A DNA stretch of 61,921 nucleotides, taken from Kiritimatiellia bacterium. Its GTDB lineage: Bacteria; Verrucomicrobiota; Kiritimatiellia; RFP12; UBA1067. Below are positions 15,892-25,073 of the stretch, piece after piece. The stretch lies in contig JAGCVN010000050.1 in assembly GCA_017962315.1 (NCBI GenBank), positions 1-61,921 of the forward strand, written 5' to 3'. Numbering within the stretch: position 1 is the first letter of the stretch; every line of letters starts with the position of its first letter. Below the pieces are notes generated by a model. The model made no database searches and was not told the DNA's origin. It worked only from the letters and a program-made list of their open reading frames with translations. Position numbers and translations under genes: made by a program.

Positions 15892-18721
15892 GGGGGAGGT
15901 TCCGTTGCGTTTTTCTCTCCTCGACTGTCGTTTCCCTCCCTTCAGTCAGGACAAAGCTTTTCGGCATCCAGGCGCCAAGCGCGAACGTGAACCGCCCGTC
16001 CTCGACGGCCAGCTGTTCGCCTGTAGACTCTCCTCGCAGGTTCACGGGGAGGGCACGGACGGCCTTCATGCCTTTCGGCAACGTGACCGTGATATCGCCG
16101 CTCTTCCCGGCCTGTTCCCAGACGCGCAGGACAATGCCTTCTCCATCGGGATTCGGGCAGAATGCCGTCACGCGCACACCCTTGCGTGAAAGCTCAACGC
16201 CCGTCTGCACGGGAGGGACGCGCCCCGTCGCGCCTGCGGCGGGCAGAGTGCTGCCCTCCCTACCATTATCTCCTTGCCCATGTCGGTCATGTCGATTTTC
16301 TACACGTTCCACCTGTCCTGCGAGGCTATTGTTTTCTATGTCCGCAAACGCGGCGACGGCGGGCTGGCGAATCTCCCACGCCGGCGTGAACACCGCCGCT
16401 TCCTCGCCCGTTCCTTCGGACACGGGATAGACACGTAGCGAAACCGCCCACGAGCCGGGAATCCACAGCGGGTAGTTCGTGTTCCACTGGTTGTTGTAGA
16501 GGTTCGCGAAAACCTCCGGCTCCGTCGGCACGTAGTCCGGCTCGTAGCGCCAGAGACCCGGCCTTCCGAGACTCCAAAGCGGCAGGTCGGTGGACGCCAC
16601 GCCTACGCCCGCGCCACCGAAACCGTTACGCACGGTGATTGCCCGGTCCGCGCAGAGGATGTCCTTGCTCGCGCCGAAGATGATGTCCTTCGTGGGATCG
16701 ATCGTGCCGCCGATGCGTCCGACGCGGAACGTCGGGCCCTCCACGTTGAACGGCAGACACAGCCAGCCGCCCTCTGGGATCGGATCGGGCGTCTTGTCTT
16801 CCACGCGCCACGCGATGTCCACGCACGGCAGATGGTCCGGAAACGAAAAGCGCAGCTCATACGCCTTGGCGAGGCCCTTGGTGTCATCCGGTGTCAACAC
16901 CACCTCCACACCCAGCGGCGAACGCTTCATCTTTGCGCGCCAGCCGGACGGCGTGATCGCGGCATACGGCGAATGCGCGGCATCCGGCATCCCCGGCTTG
17001 CAGAGTCCGTCGTTCTGTTGCCGCTCGTTGTAGATCTTCGAGTAGCGGTTCACCTCGTTGCGGCTGAAGCGCTCGTGCAGGAACTGCCCGAGGGCGTGTC
17101 CGCCCTGCTTCACGAGCTCGCGCCCCGTCGCGTTCTCGACGAGTGACGCAATGCCCCCCTTCTCAAGATCGAACTTGACCGTGAAGTGGCGGAACTGGTT
17201 TCGTTGTCCATGTAGAACAGGTAGATCATTTCGATTTTCCCGATGTTCTACACGGCTAACCGCAAACGTCTTGTACCCGCCCGCCGGAAGACCCTTCGCA
17301 AGGAACTTCACCTTGCCACTGTCGCGCACACCGCCAAGTAGCGAATAGTCTTCCGGCATCTCCACCTCCACCTCGGCATCGCGTTCGTACGGTAGCGGGT
17401 TGAACACCACCACGCGCGGTCCCTCCGCCGCGACGTTCCGCGCAAGCGCAGCCATCCGCACTTTGATGCCGTCCTGCGCCGCCTTGCGTGCCCGATGCGC
17501 GTAATCGGCATGGTACTGGAACGATTCGTCGAACGCCTTGTATTCGCCGGCGTCGTAGCGGCGACGGAAGTTCCCGTCGTAGAGTTTCGCGCCTCGTATG
17601 CGATGGCCCTGCAATCCCCAGGTGTGTTCCGAGTAGAGGCCGGAGTCGCGCCAGGCGCGGTCGAGCAGTTCCGCAACGGGGGCTGTCGCGATGCCGAACG
17701 CCCGCAGGGTCGTATCGAGCTGTCCGAGCGTGACGAGATCGCCGGTTGCGCGGCGGTGGACGGCCGTCGACTCGGGCAGGGACATCACACCGTGGATCCA
17801 CGTGTCGGGCATGTCGCCGCGCACGACGGGGAGCGAGGGGTTCGCCTTCTCCTCTGCGATGATCGCGTCGGCAAACTCGGCGGGGTCTCCGAAGCGTATG
17901 CGCACCCCGGGTAACGATTTCTTCGCCTTTTCAAAGATACGGTCGATGTCCTTTCGCGACGGGAGGCCGGCGTTGTCGCCGCCCACGATGATCGCGAGCC
18001 ACTTTCTGTACTTCCATCCCTGCGGCGGCGTGATGTTCTTCCAGCCGTACTGCGGCGAGGTACCGAGGAGTATGCGTGAACCGTCGGGACCTTCCCACCA
18101 GCAGAGCATCGGCATTTTGTTCGTCTCCCGCGCGGGTTTGCTACAACCGTTGATGCCCATGTGCAGGAATTTCACGTTGGAATGGGCGAGGACCGTCGGG
18201 AGCGCCCACGCCTGGTCCGGCACGTCCGTCTGCTTCGCCCACAAGGAAAGCGGCTTCCCGAACCGACGCGACATCGCGGAAGAGCGTCCGACGATGCGCA
18301 CGAGCTCCTCGAGGTCAGAAGATTCCGTCTCAATCGTGAACGGCATCGCGTGCCAGACGAACCGACCTTCGCGTACAGCCTCTTCAATGCGGGCGCGGCG
18401 CGCGGCGTCCTGATGCTCGTCGAGCGCGGTCTCCATCGACCAGACAGGGAACACCCAGCGGAAACGCCCGTCCTCGGGCTGGTTGCGGTCCTGCCCGAAA
18501 AGCGCAAGCGCCTTCTCGCAGTCGTTTTTCCTGATCTTCTCCTGCAATTGCGGCACGGGCATGGTGTAGCCCGCGTCGAGGTGACACTTCGAGACGATGA
18601 TCACCTCTTCAAGATTCGGCCAGTTGAGGTTTGCGCCGGCCGCAACCAGCGATAGGAACGACAACACAATCGAAAGGGAGAGACAGAAACCGGATGACCT
18701 GCGAACACTCTTTCTACACAT
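15866..18721 (-). CDS. GH38-like exported alpha-mannosidase-type enzyme (DUF5054-like)
   Basis: A 951-residue exported protein. The N-terminal catalytic part opens with EEVIIVSKCHLDAGYT, the H-x-D metal-site motif of GH38 alpha-mannosidases in the variant seen in DUF5054-type relatives (KTHLDIGFT). The C-terminal half is beta-sandwich, as in GH38. The start at 18721 has AAAGG six bases upstream and leads into a signal peptide. Two stretches inside the gene look inserted: around 17208-17258 (peptide SRVEHRENRNDLPVLHGQR) and 16211-16322 (peptide containing QVERVENRHDRHGQG). Both keep the frame. The substrate is probably an alpha-mannoside or other glycan; specificity cannot be read from sequence. 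It ends in TAG, so TAG is a genuine stop in this genome. Confidence 0.72.
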   Translation of the reverse strand: MCRKSVRRSSGFCLSLSIVLSFLSLVAAGANLNWPNLEEVIIVSKCHLDAGYTMPVPQLQEKIRKNDCEKALALFGQDRNQPEDGRFRWVFPVWSMETALDEHQDAARRARIEEAVREGRFVWHAMPFTIETESSDLEELVRIVGRSSAMSRRFGKPLSLWAKQTDVPDQAWALPTVLAHSNVKFLHMGINGCSKPARETNKMPMLCWWEGPDGSRILLGTSPQYGWKNITPPQGWKYRKWLAIIVGGDNAGLPSRKDIDRIFEKAKKSLPGVRIRFGDPAEFADAIIAEEKANPSLPVVRGDMPDTWIHGVMSLPESTAVHRRATGDLVTLGQLDTTLRAFGIATAPVAELLDRAWRDSGLYSEHTWGLQGHRIRGAKLYDGNFRRRYDAGEYKAFDESFQYHADYAHRARKAAQDGIKVRMAALARNVAAEGPRVVVFNPLPYERDAEVEVEMPEDYSLLGGVRDSGKVKFLAKGLPAGGYKTFAVSRVEHRENRNDLPVLHGQRNQFRHFTVKFDLEKGGIASLVENATGRELVKQGGHALGQFLHERFSRNEVNRYSKIYNERQQNDGLCKPGMPDAAHSPYAAITPSGWRAKMKRSPLGVEVVLTPDDTKGLAKAYELRFSFPDHLPCVDIAWRVEDKTPDPIPEGGWLCLPFNVEGPTFRVGRIGGTIDPTKDIIFGASKDILCADRAITVRNGFGGAGVGVASTDLPLWSLGRPGLWRYEPDYVPTEPEVFANLYNNQWNTNYPLWIPGSWAVSLRVYPVSEGTGEEAAVFTPAWEIRQPAVAAFADIENNSLAGQVERVENRHDRHGQGDNGREGSTLPAAGATGRVPPVQTGVELSRKGVRVTAFCPNPDGEGIVLRVWEQAGKSGDITVTLPKGMKAVRALPVNLRGESTGEQLAVEDGRFTFALGAWMPKSFVLTEGRETTVEERKTQRNLPLARLAGIW
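16211..16260. repeat. GGGAGGGACG hairpin element inside the GH38-like coding sequence
   Basis: Arms GGGAGGG (16211-16217) and CCCTCCC (16254-16260) flank a GC-rich centre. It directly adjoins the short element at 16279-16322, and together they add about 35 residues to the enzyme without breaking the frame. Confidence 0.5.
16279..16322 (-). repeat. Short in-frame coding element, copy 1
   Basis: Encodes QVERVENRHDRHGQG within the GH38-like protein. Shares codons CGT GTA GAA and GAA AAT CGA with copy 2 at 17208-17258, in the same reading frame. Confidence 0.55.
17208..17258 (-). repeat. Short in-frame palindromic coding element, copy 2
   Basis: A perfect 9-bp inverted repeat TGTAGAACA (17211-17219) / TGTTCTACA (17244-17252) lies inside the GH38-like gene and encodes SRVEHRENRNDLPVLHGQR. 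Sixteen bases, ATGTTCTACACGGCTA, are identical to copy 3 near 34273-34288. Confidence 0.65.
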
Positions 18722-18784
18722 ACGAAACCTTTCAGACCTCTTCGTTCAGCACGCACTCTCCACCGTGGAACACAAGCACGGGAC

Positions 18785-18817
18785 GATGGGGGAGCCCCCC
18801 TGTTCCCCGTCCCCATC
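18785..18817. repeat. Inverted repeat in the intergenic leader of the GH38-like gene
   Basis: Arms GATGGGG (18785-18791) and CCCCATC (18811-18817) lie between the promoter and the start codon. It could be a leader hairpin or a diverged member of the GGGAGGGACG family. Confidence 0.35.
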
Positions 18818-18855
18818 TTCCTGGTGGATGCGGAATCGGCGGAATTCGTGTCGAA

Positions 18856-18884
18856 ATTATACCGCAACCACAGACGACTTTAAA
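18856..18884 (-). promoter_or_regulatory. Promoter for the GH38-like gene
   Basis: TTTAAA (18879-18884), 17-base spacer and a perfect TATAAT (18856-18861). It overlaps the last codon and stop of the GH89-like gene. The leader to 18721 is about 128 bases. Confidence 0.55.
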
Positions 18885-21105
18885 GGGAAAGCAACAATTG
18901 TATCGAATCGAATACGCGCCTGAAGTTCTTCTCTGTGCGCGGAAAGACCGGCTTCAACGATTCAAGCGGTTTCGCCTTGAGCGCGAGACGCATTTGCTCG
19001 GAGTCGCCAGCAAACTTTGCGGTACGGTCACCTGACGCCACGGCCATTTCAAGCCGTTTTGTCATCGCCTTCACACAGGGCACGTACCAGTGACGGGCAA
19101 GTTCATACTGGTGGCTGCGGCAGTACGGGCAAGAGGCATTCTCGAAAAGCGTTTTGGAAAACTCCGGATTCTGGATCTTCTCTACGGCATCAAGCCGCTG
19201 GTACGATTCCCAGAGCGAGTAGTCGGTGTCGAGCGCCAGAAGGTCTGCCATTGCGTCGCACAGCGCGACAATCCGGTTGGCTCGGACAACGAGGGGGCCG
19301 CCGTCCCTGCCCTCCTTCCGCCATGCGGCGATATCACGGCAGAGCTCCATCGTACGGAGCGCGATCGAGCGATCGAGGACCATCCGGGCGATATCGATGG
19401 CATCGCGGCGGATAAACTCGTCCTGCCACGGTACACGCGCAAGGAGGCCGAACACGGATTCCGCCTCCTTCACCGGCACGGACCACTTTTTGATGTTGGC
19501 GGGCGCCGGGGCTGCATCGAACCCAAAACCGGCCATGAACCGTCCGTAGTTGCTACCCCATCCGCGCAACCACGACGCGGGAAGTACCACCCTCCACGCC
19601 GATTTCATCAGCCCGGCATTCGCACCGTAGCGGCTCGAACAGAACTCGTCCAGCACCGTGCCGTGCGGAACCGGCTTCGCAGACCAGGCGTTCGCGGTGA
19701 AAAAGCGAAGTCCGAGCGTGTCCGTGTGGCTCGATTCCGGCCACAGGATGTAACCCTTGCAGAACGGATCATCCTGAGCGACCTTCTGACGCGCCTCGAT
19801 GATCGGATAATTGGCTCGCGTGTCAAGCGCGTTTTCGTAGGCGAGGAAGATGGAGAATGTGTACGGGAACTTCCCGACCAGGCCCCATTTCGTAAAATTA
19901 TTCTTATGACCGAGCGGCGTCACGTCACCCTCGTAGTCCCAGATGATATCGCGCTTCGGGTCGAGGCGGGGCAAGAGAGCCTGTACCTCGTCGGGTTTCC
20001 ACGTGCTGTAGAAGTCCCAGCCCGCGATCAACACTTTTGCGTCAGGGTAATCTGTATGGGCCTTGGCGAGGAACTTGTCAAGCGCAAGAATCTTCATGTC
20101 GAAGTTCTTCTTCCTGTCTTTGTAACACATCCGCTCGCCGAGGCCGATCGTGTGGAGGAGCTGCGGTTTCGGTGCGCCCTGCCCGTAGGTCTCCACGGCG
20201 GTCTTGGTCATCTTCCAGTACTCGTCCACCCATTTGTCGTCGCGGATGTTCCAGACCTACGAATTGGGCACGTGGTAGTTGGCCCCTTTGTTGGCGAGGG
20301 GAATGAACTCCGGTTTTTTCTTTGCGAGAAAATCTTCCGGTGTCCGTGAATACCAGTGCGTCATCGTACCGAAATCTTCGGGCACCATCAGCCCGCGTTC
20401 AAACGCATATTTCTGGAGGTTGCGGCGAAGTTCGCCACGGTAACGCAGACTCCAGAAGAGCGTACGGTCGTCGTGGCTGTGCCCGGTTCCGGGGAGAGGC
20501 TTCGCCGGATCGGGATAAGCGCACACATCAGGGAACGTCCGCTGGAAGAGATCATCCTGTCCGATGCGCAGCATGAACGTGTTGAGCCGACGCTTGAGAA
20601 TCCAGTCGATTTCCTTCTTCCAGTCCTCCGGACCCCACTGTTCCGCCTGGAAACGTGTCAGTCCGCGATGCGCGAAGTAGCGGATGCCGCGATACTCGAA
20701 GTGCGCCTCCTCGCGCACGTCGAGACCGGAAAGGTCGAGCGCGTCCTTCTTCGGAACGATGTCGCCGTCCCAGAACCAGCGGCAGCCTCCGCGTCGTTCA
20801 AGGAGGTCGTATAGCCCATACCACACGCTCCGTATGTTGGAGCCTGTAATCGCCACGGTCGCAGCAAACCGCGTTCCTTCCGAGACAATCCTGTACGCAT
20901 CTCTTCCGTTCTTCGACACCTTCGGATCGATGACGAAACGTATCGCGCCATTCGGTGCGTCTTTGCCGGTTATCTGCTTGTGGTATTTTGCGAACTCGGC
21001 AAGCGGCAAGTCGAAAGATTCTTGCGCGGACGCATTGCAAACCGTTCCAAATGCGATAACACCCGCGACGATGGAAATCGTCACTCCGTACACAGCCCTC
21101 TTCAT
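18880..21105 (-). pseudogene. GH89-like alpha-N-acetylglucosaminidase interrupted by an in-frame TAG
   Basis: One continuous frame of about 742 codons broken only by TAG at 20257-20259 (codon about 283). The N-terminal part has a signal peptide and the NAGLU-type layout: ITGSNIRSVWYGLYDLLERR, then GGCRWFWDGDIVP, then WGPEDWKKEIDWILKRRLN opening the TIM barrel. The part after the stop continues sensibly (VWNIRDDKWVDEYWKMTK, ILWPESSHTDTLGLRFF). GH89 enzymes cut alpha-linked GlcNAc ends, as in heparan sulfate or gastric mucin. I chose the start at 21105 (MKRAVYG) because GGAAGG lies six bases upstream; an ATG at 21126 overlaps the kinase stop (ATGA) and is possible. The TAG may be a nonsense mutation, a sequence error or read-through. 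The subfamily call is tentative. Confidence 0.6.
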
Positions 21106-21122
21106 CTGCATCCTTCCCCCAT

Positions 21123-21938
21123 TCATTGTTTCCGATTCGGAATTGCCGAAAGAACGTAATGTTTCGTCACACTCACCCCCGCCGCGGTGTTCGCCGCGAG
21201 ACAGGCATCCTCCAACTCCGCGCCCCGTGCCAGCTCCGCCGCCAGCACGCCATTGAACGTGTCCCCCGCGCCGGTTGTGTCCACGACCGCCCCAGCTTTC
21301 ACCGCCGGGACAAGCCGCCCCGTCTCGCGGACGAAACATCCTTCCGAACCGCGCGTCTCCACCACATTCCTCTGGTTCGCCAAACCTGCCGTCTCGAATG
21401 CATTGGGCGTGAAAAGCCATACATCCCGCATGAGCGCGACGGAAAGGGGGCGCGACGGTGCCGGATTCAAAATCACCTTCGTCCCGTACTTCGCCGCGAG
21501 TTCCACGGCGCGTTCGTTCACCTCCTCGGGAACTTCGTTCGTCAACAGAAGGATATCCGCCCTCGCAATCGCCGGCTCAACTACGTGCACATCCCGGGCG
21601 TGGAGTTGTCCGCCCGGATAGACCGTCACATGCGTTTCGCCCGACGGGGCGGTGAGGATCGCCGCATAGGCAGACGGTTCCTGTGTCGGTTTGAAGAGGC
21701 ATTCGATTTTCTCTTTTTCGAGCACGGATTGAATCGGCTTCAGATCCGCCTCCCCCACCGCCGAGAAGAACGAAACCTCCGCGCCCCACCGGGCTGCCGC
21801 GACGGCCTGGTTGAACCCTTTGCCGCCGTATTCCATGTGGAACGTATCGGCGTGAACCGTCTCGCCCCCCGCATGGAAGCGCGGTACACGGAGGAAAACG
21901 GAGGTTCCCGCAATCCCGATGACGCAGACCCGGTTCAT
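21123..21938 (-). CDS. PfkB family sugar kinase (ribokinase-like)
   Basis: A 271-residue cytoplasmic kinase. It has both PfkB signatures: GGKGFNQAVAAARWGAEV near residue 40 and the catalytic DTTGAGDTFNG near residue 220, whose Asp is the base. It transfers phosphate from ATP to a sugar hydroxyl. It is slightly shorter than usual ribokinases (about 300 residues). The start overlaps the stop of the SIS gene (21935-21938) and its own stop touches the GH89-like gene. In this operon it most likely phosphorylates a hexosamine or related sugar released by GH20/GH89; the true substrate is not readable from sequence. Confidence 0.85.
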   Translation of the reverse strand: MNRVCVIGIAGTSVFLRVPRFHAGGETVHADTFHMEYGGKGFNQAVAAARWGAEVSFFSAVGEADLKPIQSVLEKEKIECLFKPTQEPSAYAAILTAPSGETHVTVYPGGQLHARDVHVVEPAIARADILLLTNEVPEEVNERAVELAAKYGTKVILNPAPSRPLSVALMRDVWLFTPNAFETAGLANQRNVVETRGSEGCFVRETGRLVPAVKAGAVVDTTGAGDTFNGVLAAELARGAELEDACLAANTAAGVSVTKHYVLSAIPNRKQ

Positions 21939-22648
21939 AGGTTTTTCACCCTCCCGAAGTACCGCTCTTCAAGCGCGACGTTCCGCTGCGTTCCGCCTTC
22001 GACGTTGCCGCTGGCGTAGACAGGCGGCACGATCCCCCGGTCAAACGCCTTCTGCGCCCCCTCGATGAGAATCGCGTTGAGGATGAAGAGCGAGGCGTAG
22101 GTGGAAAGCCCTCCCATCTTCGCCTCCCCCACATCGATTGCCGCGTCGCCGTACGGGACTTTGCAGTCAATCGCAATGTCGCCCAGCTCCAGCAATTTCG
22201 CGCCGTGCCCCTTGTATGCAGACGAGGAAATGGTAACGAGTTTGACGCCCGCCTTTTTCGCGCATCCGCACATCTCCACCGGCGCGGCGTTCTTGCCGCT
22301 CGCAGAGATCACGACCAGAAGGTCTTTCGGCGTTGGGCGGTAACGCCGGAAAAGTTCAGGGGCAATGCCGGGCATCTTCTCCATCCGGCTGGACTTCGCT
22401 GCGCCGTTGTGCAACATCAAGTCGTCGTCCAGCATCGGCGACACACAGGCAAGTCCCCCCGCCCGGTAAAACGTGTCGAGGCTGGGCAGGTGGGAATGAC
22501 CGCACCCGAAGGTGTATATCAGACCGTCGCGACAGATGACATCGGCAACGGAATCGGAGGCCGCCGCGAGGCGTTCCGCCTCTTCCGACTCAATCCGCCC
22601 CAACAGATCCGTGATCGTTTCAAAATAATCATGGAACAGGCTAGTCAT
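21935..22648 (-). CDS. SIS domain phosphosugar-binding protein
   Basis: A 237-residue protein of one SIS (sugar isomerase) domain, in the style of the UPF0309 family. The phosphosugar-binding loop reads VVISASGKNAAP, close to the usual SxSGxT. Further motifs: IYTFGCGHSHLPSLDTFYRAGG near residue 45, and GGLSTYASLFILNAILIEG near residue 185. SIS proteins bind or isomerise phosphorylated sugars such as glucosamine-6-phosphate. A paralogue lies directly upstream (13-base gap). Two adjacent SIS proteins may form a hetero-oligomer. Confidence 0.82.
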   Translation of the reverse strand: MTSLFHDYFETITDLLGRIESEEAERLAAASDSVADVICRDGLIYTFGCGHSHLPSLDTFYRAGGLACVSPMLDDDLMLHNGAAKSSRMEKMPGIAPELFRRYRPTPKDLLVVISASGKNAAPVEMCGCAKKAGVKLVTISSSAYKGHGAKLLELGDIAIDCKVPYGDAAIDVGEAKMGGLSTYASLFILNAILIEGAQKAFDRGIVPPVYASGNVEGGTQRNVALEERYFGRVKNL

Positions 22649-22661
22649 TCCGGCCCGCTCC

Positions 22662-23414
22662 CTACAGCATCTTCACGCGGGGGCGGTATTTGGCGAGGTA
22701 GGCCGCGTTTTTCGCGTCGCCGCCCGGAGCGTTCGCCGACGTCCAGACCGGCGGGACGAGCCCGAGTTCCACACACTGCCGGCAGCACTCGATTTCGAGA
22801 AGGTGGGCGATCGTGAAATCGACCACGTTCGAGACGGGGGCGATCGGCGTGTCCATCCCCGGAACGTTCACCACCGCGTCGCCCACGGGGTTGTCGTCGT
22901 CGATGCAGACGTCCGCGTAATCGAAGAGGTTCTTCCCGTTCGGGTGGCGGATGAAATGATCCTTAGGCATCTCGCTCTGCCAGTGCGACGAAGCGACGGC
23001 GATGATCTTCGCGCCGCGTTTCTTGCACTCCTCCGCCGCGTCGATCGTCGCGGGGTTAATGCCGATGTTGTGGAAGAATATCACCACGTCGTCCTTTTCA
23101 ATCTGGTAATATTTGATGATCGACGCACCGAAGTTGACGGTACGCTCCAGCTCCAGATACTTCAACGACTGGTTGAAGACCGAGAGGGCCGTCTCCATGA
23201 GGGGGTTGATGTTCGCGAGTCCGCCCGCGCGGAAAAACATCTCGCCCATCGCGAGGGTGGTGTGTCCACCGCCCGCATAGACGTTGATGAGGCGGTCGGC
23301 GGCGATGGCGTCCGCCATCAGCGTCCCCGCCTTCTTGATGTTCTCGCCCTGCTCGTCGGCGACCTTGCGGATGTTCGCGATCACCGCGTCGATATAACCG
23401 AAGTCCTGTACCAT
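22662..23414 (-). CDS. SIS domain protein, paralogue with altered binding loop
   Basis: A 250-residue protein with the same plan as its neighbour (INVYAGGGHTTLAMGEMFFRAGG near residue 43, then VVDFTIAHLLEIECCRQCVE). Where the neighbour has SASGKN this one has FFHNIGINPAT, so the serines that hold the phosphate in SIS domains are missing. It may be a regulatory or structural subunit, or bind a different ligand. A strong AAAGGAGC site precedes the ATG at 23414, 20 bases after the GH20 stop. Confidence 0.8.
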   Translation of the reverse strand: MVQDFGYIDAVIANIRKVADEQGENIKKAGTLMADAIAADRLINVYAGGGHTTLAMGEMFFRAGGLANINPLMETALSVFNQSLKYLELERTVNFGASIIKYYQIEKDDVVIFFHNIGINPATIDAAEECKKRGAKIIAVASSHWQSEMPKDHFIRHPNGKNLFDYADVCIDDDNPVGDAVVNVPGMDTPIAPVSNVVDFTIAHLLEIECCRQCVELGLVPPVWTSANAPGGDAKNAAYLAKYRPRVKML

Positions 23415-23434
23415 AACGTTGCTCCTTTCGTTTT

Positions 23435-24961
23435 CTACCGGCCGTCGCGGGAGACCGTGACGTCATAGAATCCCGTCTCCTTGTAGGAATCGATTCCCAT
23501 GTCCCACCCCATCTGGCGCCAGTGGAAGCTGACGGCCTGGCCTCCCTGCGACTCGCCGCCCCACGCGGCGTCCGACGAGTTGCGCATCATGTACTCGAAC
23601 CTACGACCGCTGAAGTGGTGCCAGACCGTCCCAAGGAATCCGAACATCTTCGTGGCGCAGGCGTAACGCCCTTGGGATCTGATACCTTTGACTTTGTCCC
23701 AGGGGCACGTCACCACGTCAAACCCTTTCTCACGGAAGTAACGGATCGTCGGATAGGCATTCGGGGAGGACGGATCCGCCTCGTAGGCCTCGTAGTACCA
23801 GTCGCAGATGATGATGTCTTTGGGAAGTGCGTCGATAATGCCTTTGTTCTCCTTGCGCCCGTTTGCGTAAAAGGGTTTCCAACGGGAATTGCCCTTCGCC
23901 AAGGGCTTCCAACGGGGATCGCCCTTCAGCAGCAGCATATCGTGCCACATCAGCATCCGCGCGCCGCGGGCCTTCAACAAGTCATGCACGGCGTTGAAAT
24001 GGGCGGCGACGAGTTTTCCGTAGGGTGTCACCGCGCGGCAGGTCGGGCAGGTTGGTTCAAACGCTTCGTCGCCACCCACGTGGAAGAAGGGCGGACGGCC
24101 GTACGCCTCGTGAAGTTCGTCCACAAGGTCGCGGATCACTGCTGTCGCGTCGGGATTGGAGAGGCACCAGTTCCAGCCGTCTCCCGGTTCGAAGAGCGGC
24201 TGCATTTCGGGATGGTAGTCGAGCGTGATGTGTTTGCCCCCCATGCTGCGCGCATGGGTGGCATGGCCGTACACGTTGATCTGCGGGATGAGCGTAAGCC
24301 CGAGATCCTTCGCGAGCGTCGCAAGGCGCTTCGCCTCGTCAATCGTCAACGGTCCGTTCTTCAAGCCGACTTCCGGGTGCCGCTTGCTCTGGAACACGCC
24401 CCAGGATTCAAGGACGACGTAGTTGAACTTGTAGTACGCCGCAAGCCGGATCTGGTGTTCGATCAGCGTGGCGCTCAGTTCCGGGAACCAACAGAGGTGG
24501 AGTCCCCGAAAACCCAGGCTTGGCTCGTCCTCGATTGAAAACTCCGCCATCCAGTAGCCGAGAAGCTTGTTCCCGCGCGACTCCCGTTCCGCAGCCTGGC
24601 GAAGAGAGTGCATCGCATACTTCACGCCCTGCAACGTCTTCGCGCCGATTTCGATCATCCCCGGTGCCTTCGCGGCGAGCGTGTACGCCTCATCCTGATC
24701 GACCCCCGACGGCGCGACTTTCTGCGTCACCTTCGGCGCGCAGCTGAACCAGCTTTTCGCGTGGTCTCTCACCCACGCTTCCGCAGCCGCATCCGGACAC
24801 GTCACTTGGATCGTCGATTCCGAATTCAAACGAACGGCGACCGATCCATTGTACGTCATCTTCTTCGGTCCTGGCACAATTACTGGACGCCGGAACGACA
24901 AACCTTCAGCCGATACTGAAAAAACAGCAGCAAGCACCACACCGAACAGAATACGTTTCAT
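23435..24961 (-). CDS. GH20 beta-N-acetylhexosaminidase
   Basis: A 508-residue exported enzyme. The start at 24961 (MKRILFGVV) has AAAGGAG seven bases upstream and gives a clean signal peptide ending SAEG. The N-terminal GH20b-like domain (VIVPGPKKMTYN) is followed by the catalytic barrel. HVGGDEAF near residue 295 carries the Asp-Glu pair used in substrate-assisted hydrolysis of beta-GlcNAc or beta-GalNAc. The length is normal. It sits 112 bases after the LysR gene and upstream of the SIS, kinase and GH89-like genes, giving a coherent N-acetylhexosamine release and use pathway. Confidence 0.9.
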   Translation of the reverse strand: MKRILFGVVLAAVFSVSAEGLSFRRPVIVPGPKKMTYNGSVAVRLNSESTIQVTCPDAAAEAWVRDHAKSWFSCAPKVTQKVAPSGVDQDEAYTLAAKAPGMIEIGAKTLQGVKYAMHSLRQAAERESRGNKLLGYWMAEFSIEDEPSLGFRGLHLCWFPELSATLIEHQIRLAAYYKFNYVVLESWGVFQSKRHPEVGLKNGPLTIDEAKRLATLAKDLGLTLIPQINVYGHATHARSMGGKHITLDYHPEMQPLFEPGDGWNWCLSNPDATAVIRDLVDELHEAYGRPPFFHVGGDEAFEPTCPTCRAVTPYGKLVAAHFNAVHDLLKARGARMLMWHDMLLLKGDPRWKPLAKGNSRWKPFYANGRKENKGIIDALPKDIIICDWYYEAYEADPSSPNAYPTIRYFREKGFDVVTCPWDKVKGIRSQGRYACATKMFGFLGTVWHHFSGRRFEYMMRNSSDAAWGGESQGGQAVSFHWRQMGWDMGIDSYKETGFYDVTVSRDGR

Positions 24962-25015
24962 CTCTTCTCCTTTAGTGCGACCCATGAACGAGTCCGTTTC
25001 CATCAGAACGACGAG

Positions 25016-25044
25016 AGTCTATCACAAAAACTATCTACGGAGAA
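25016..25044 (-). promoter_or_regulatory. Weak candidate promoter before GH20
   Basis: TAGACT (25016-25021) with a TGA extension, and a poor -35 TTCTCC (25039-25044) at 17 bases. An AT-rich, partly palindromic stretch follows upstream (about 25045-25063), where the LysR protein could bind. The poor -35 would suit an activated promoter. Confidence 0.3.
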
Positions 25045-25073
25045 GATTCATTTTTAAAAAATCGGGGGACGGT

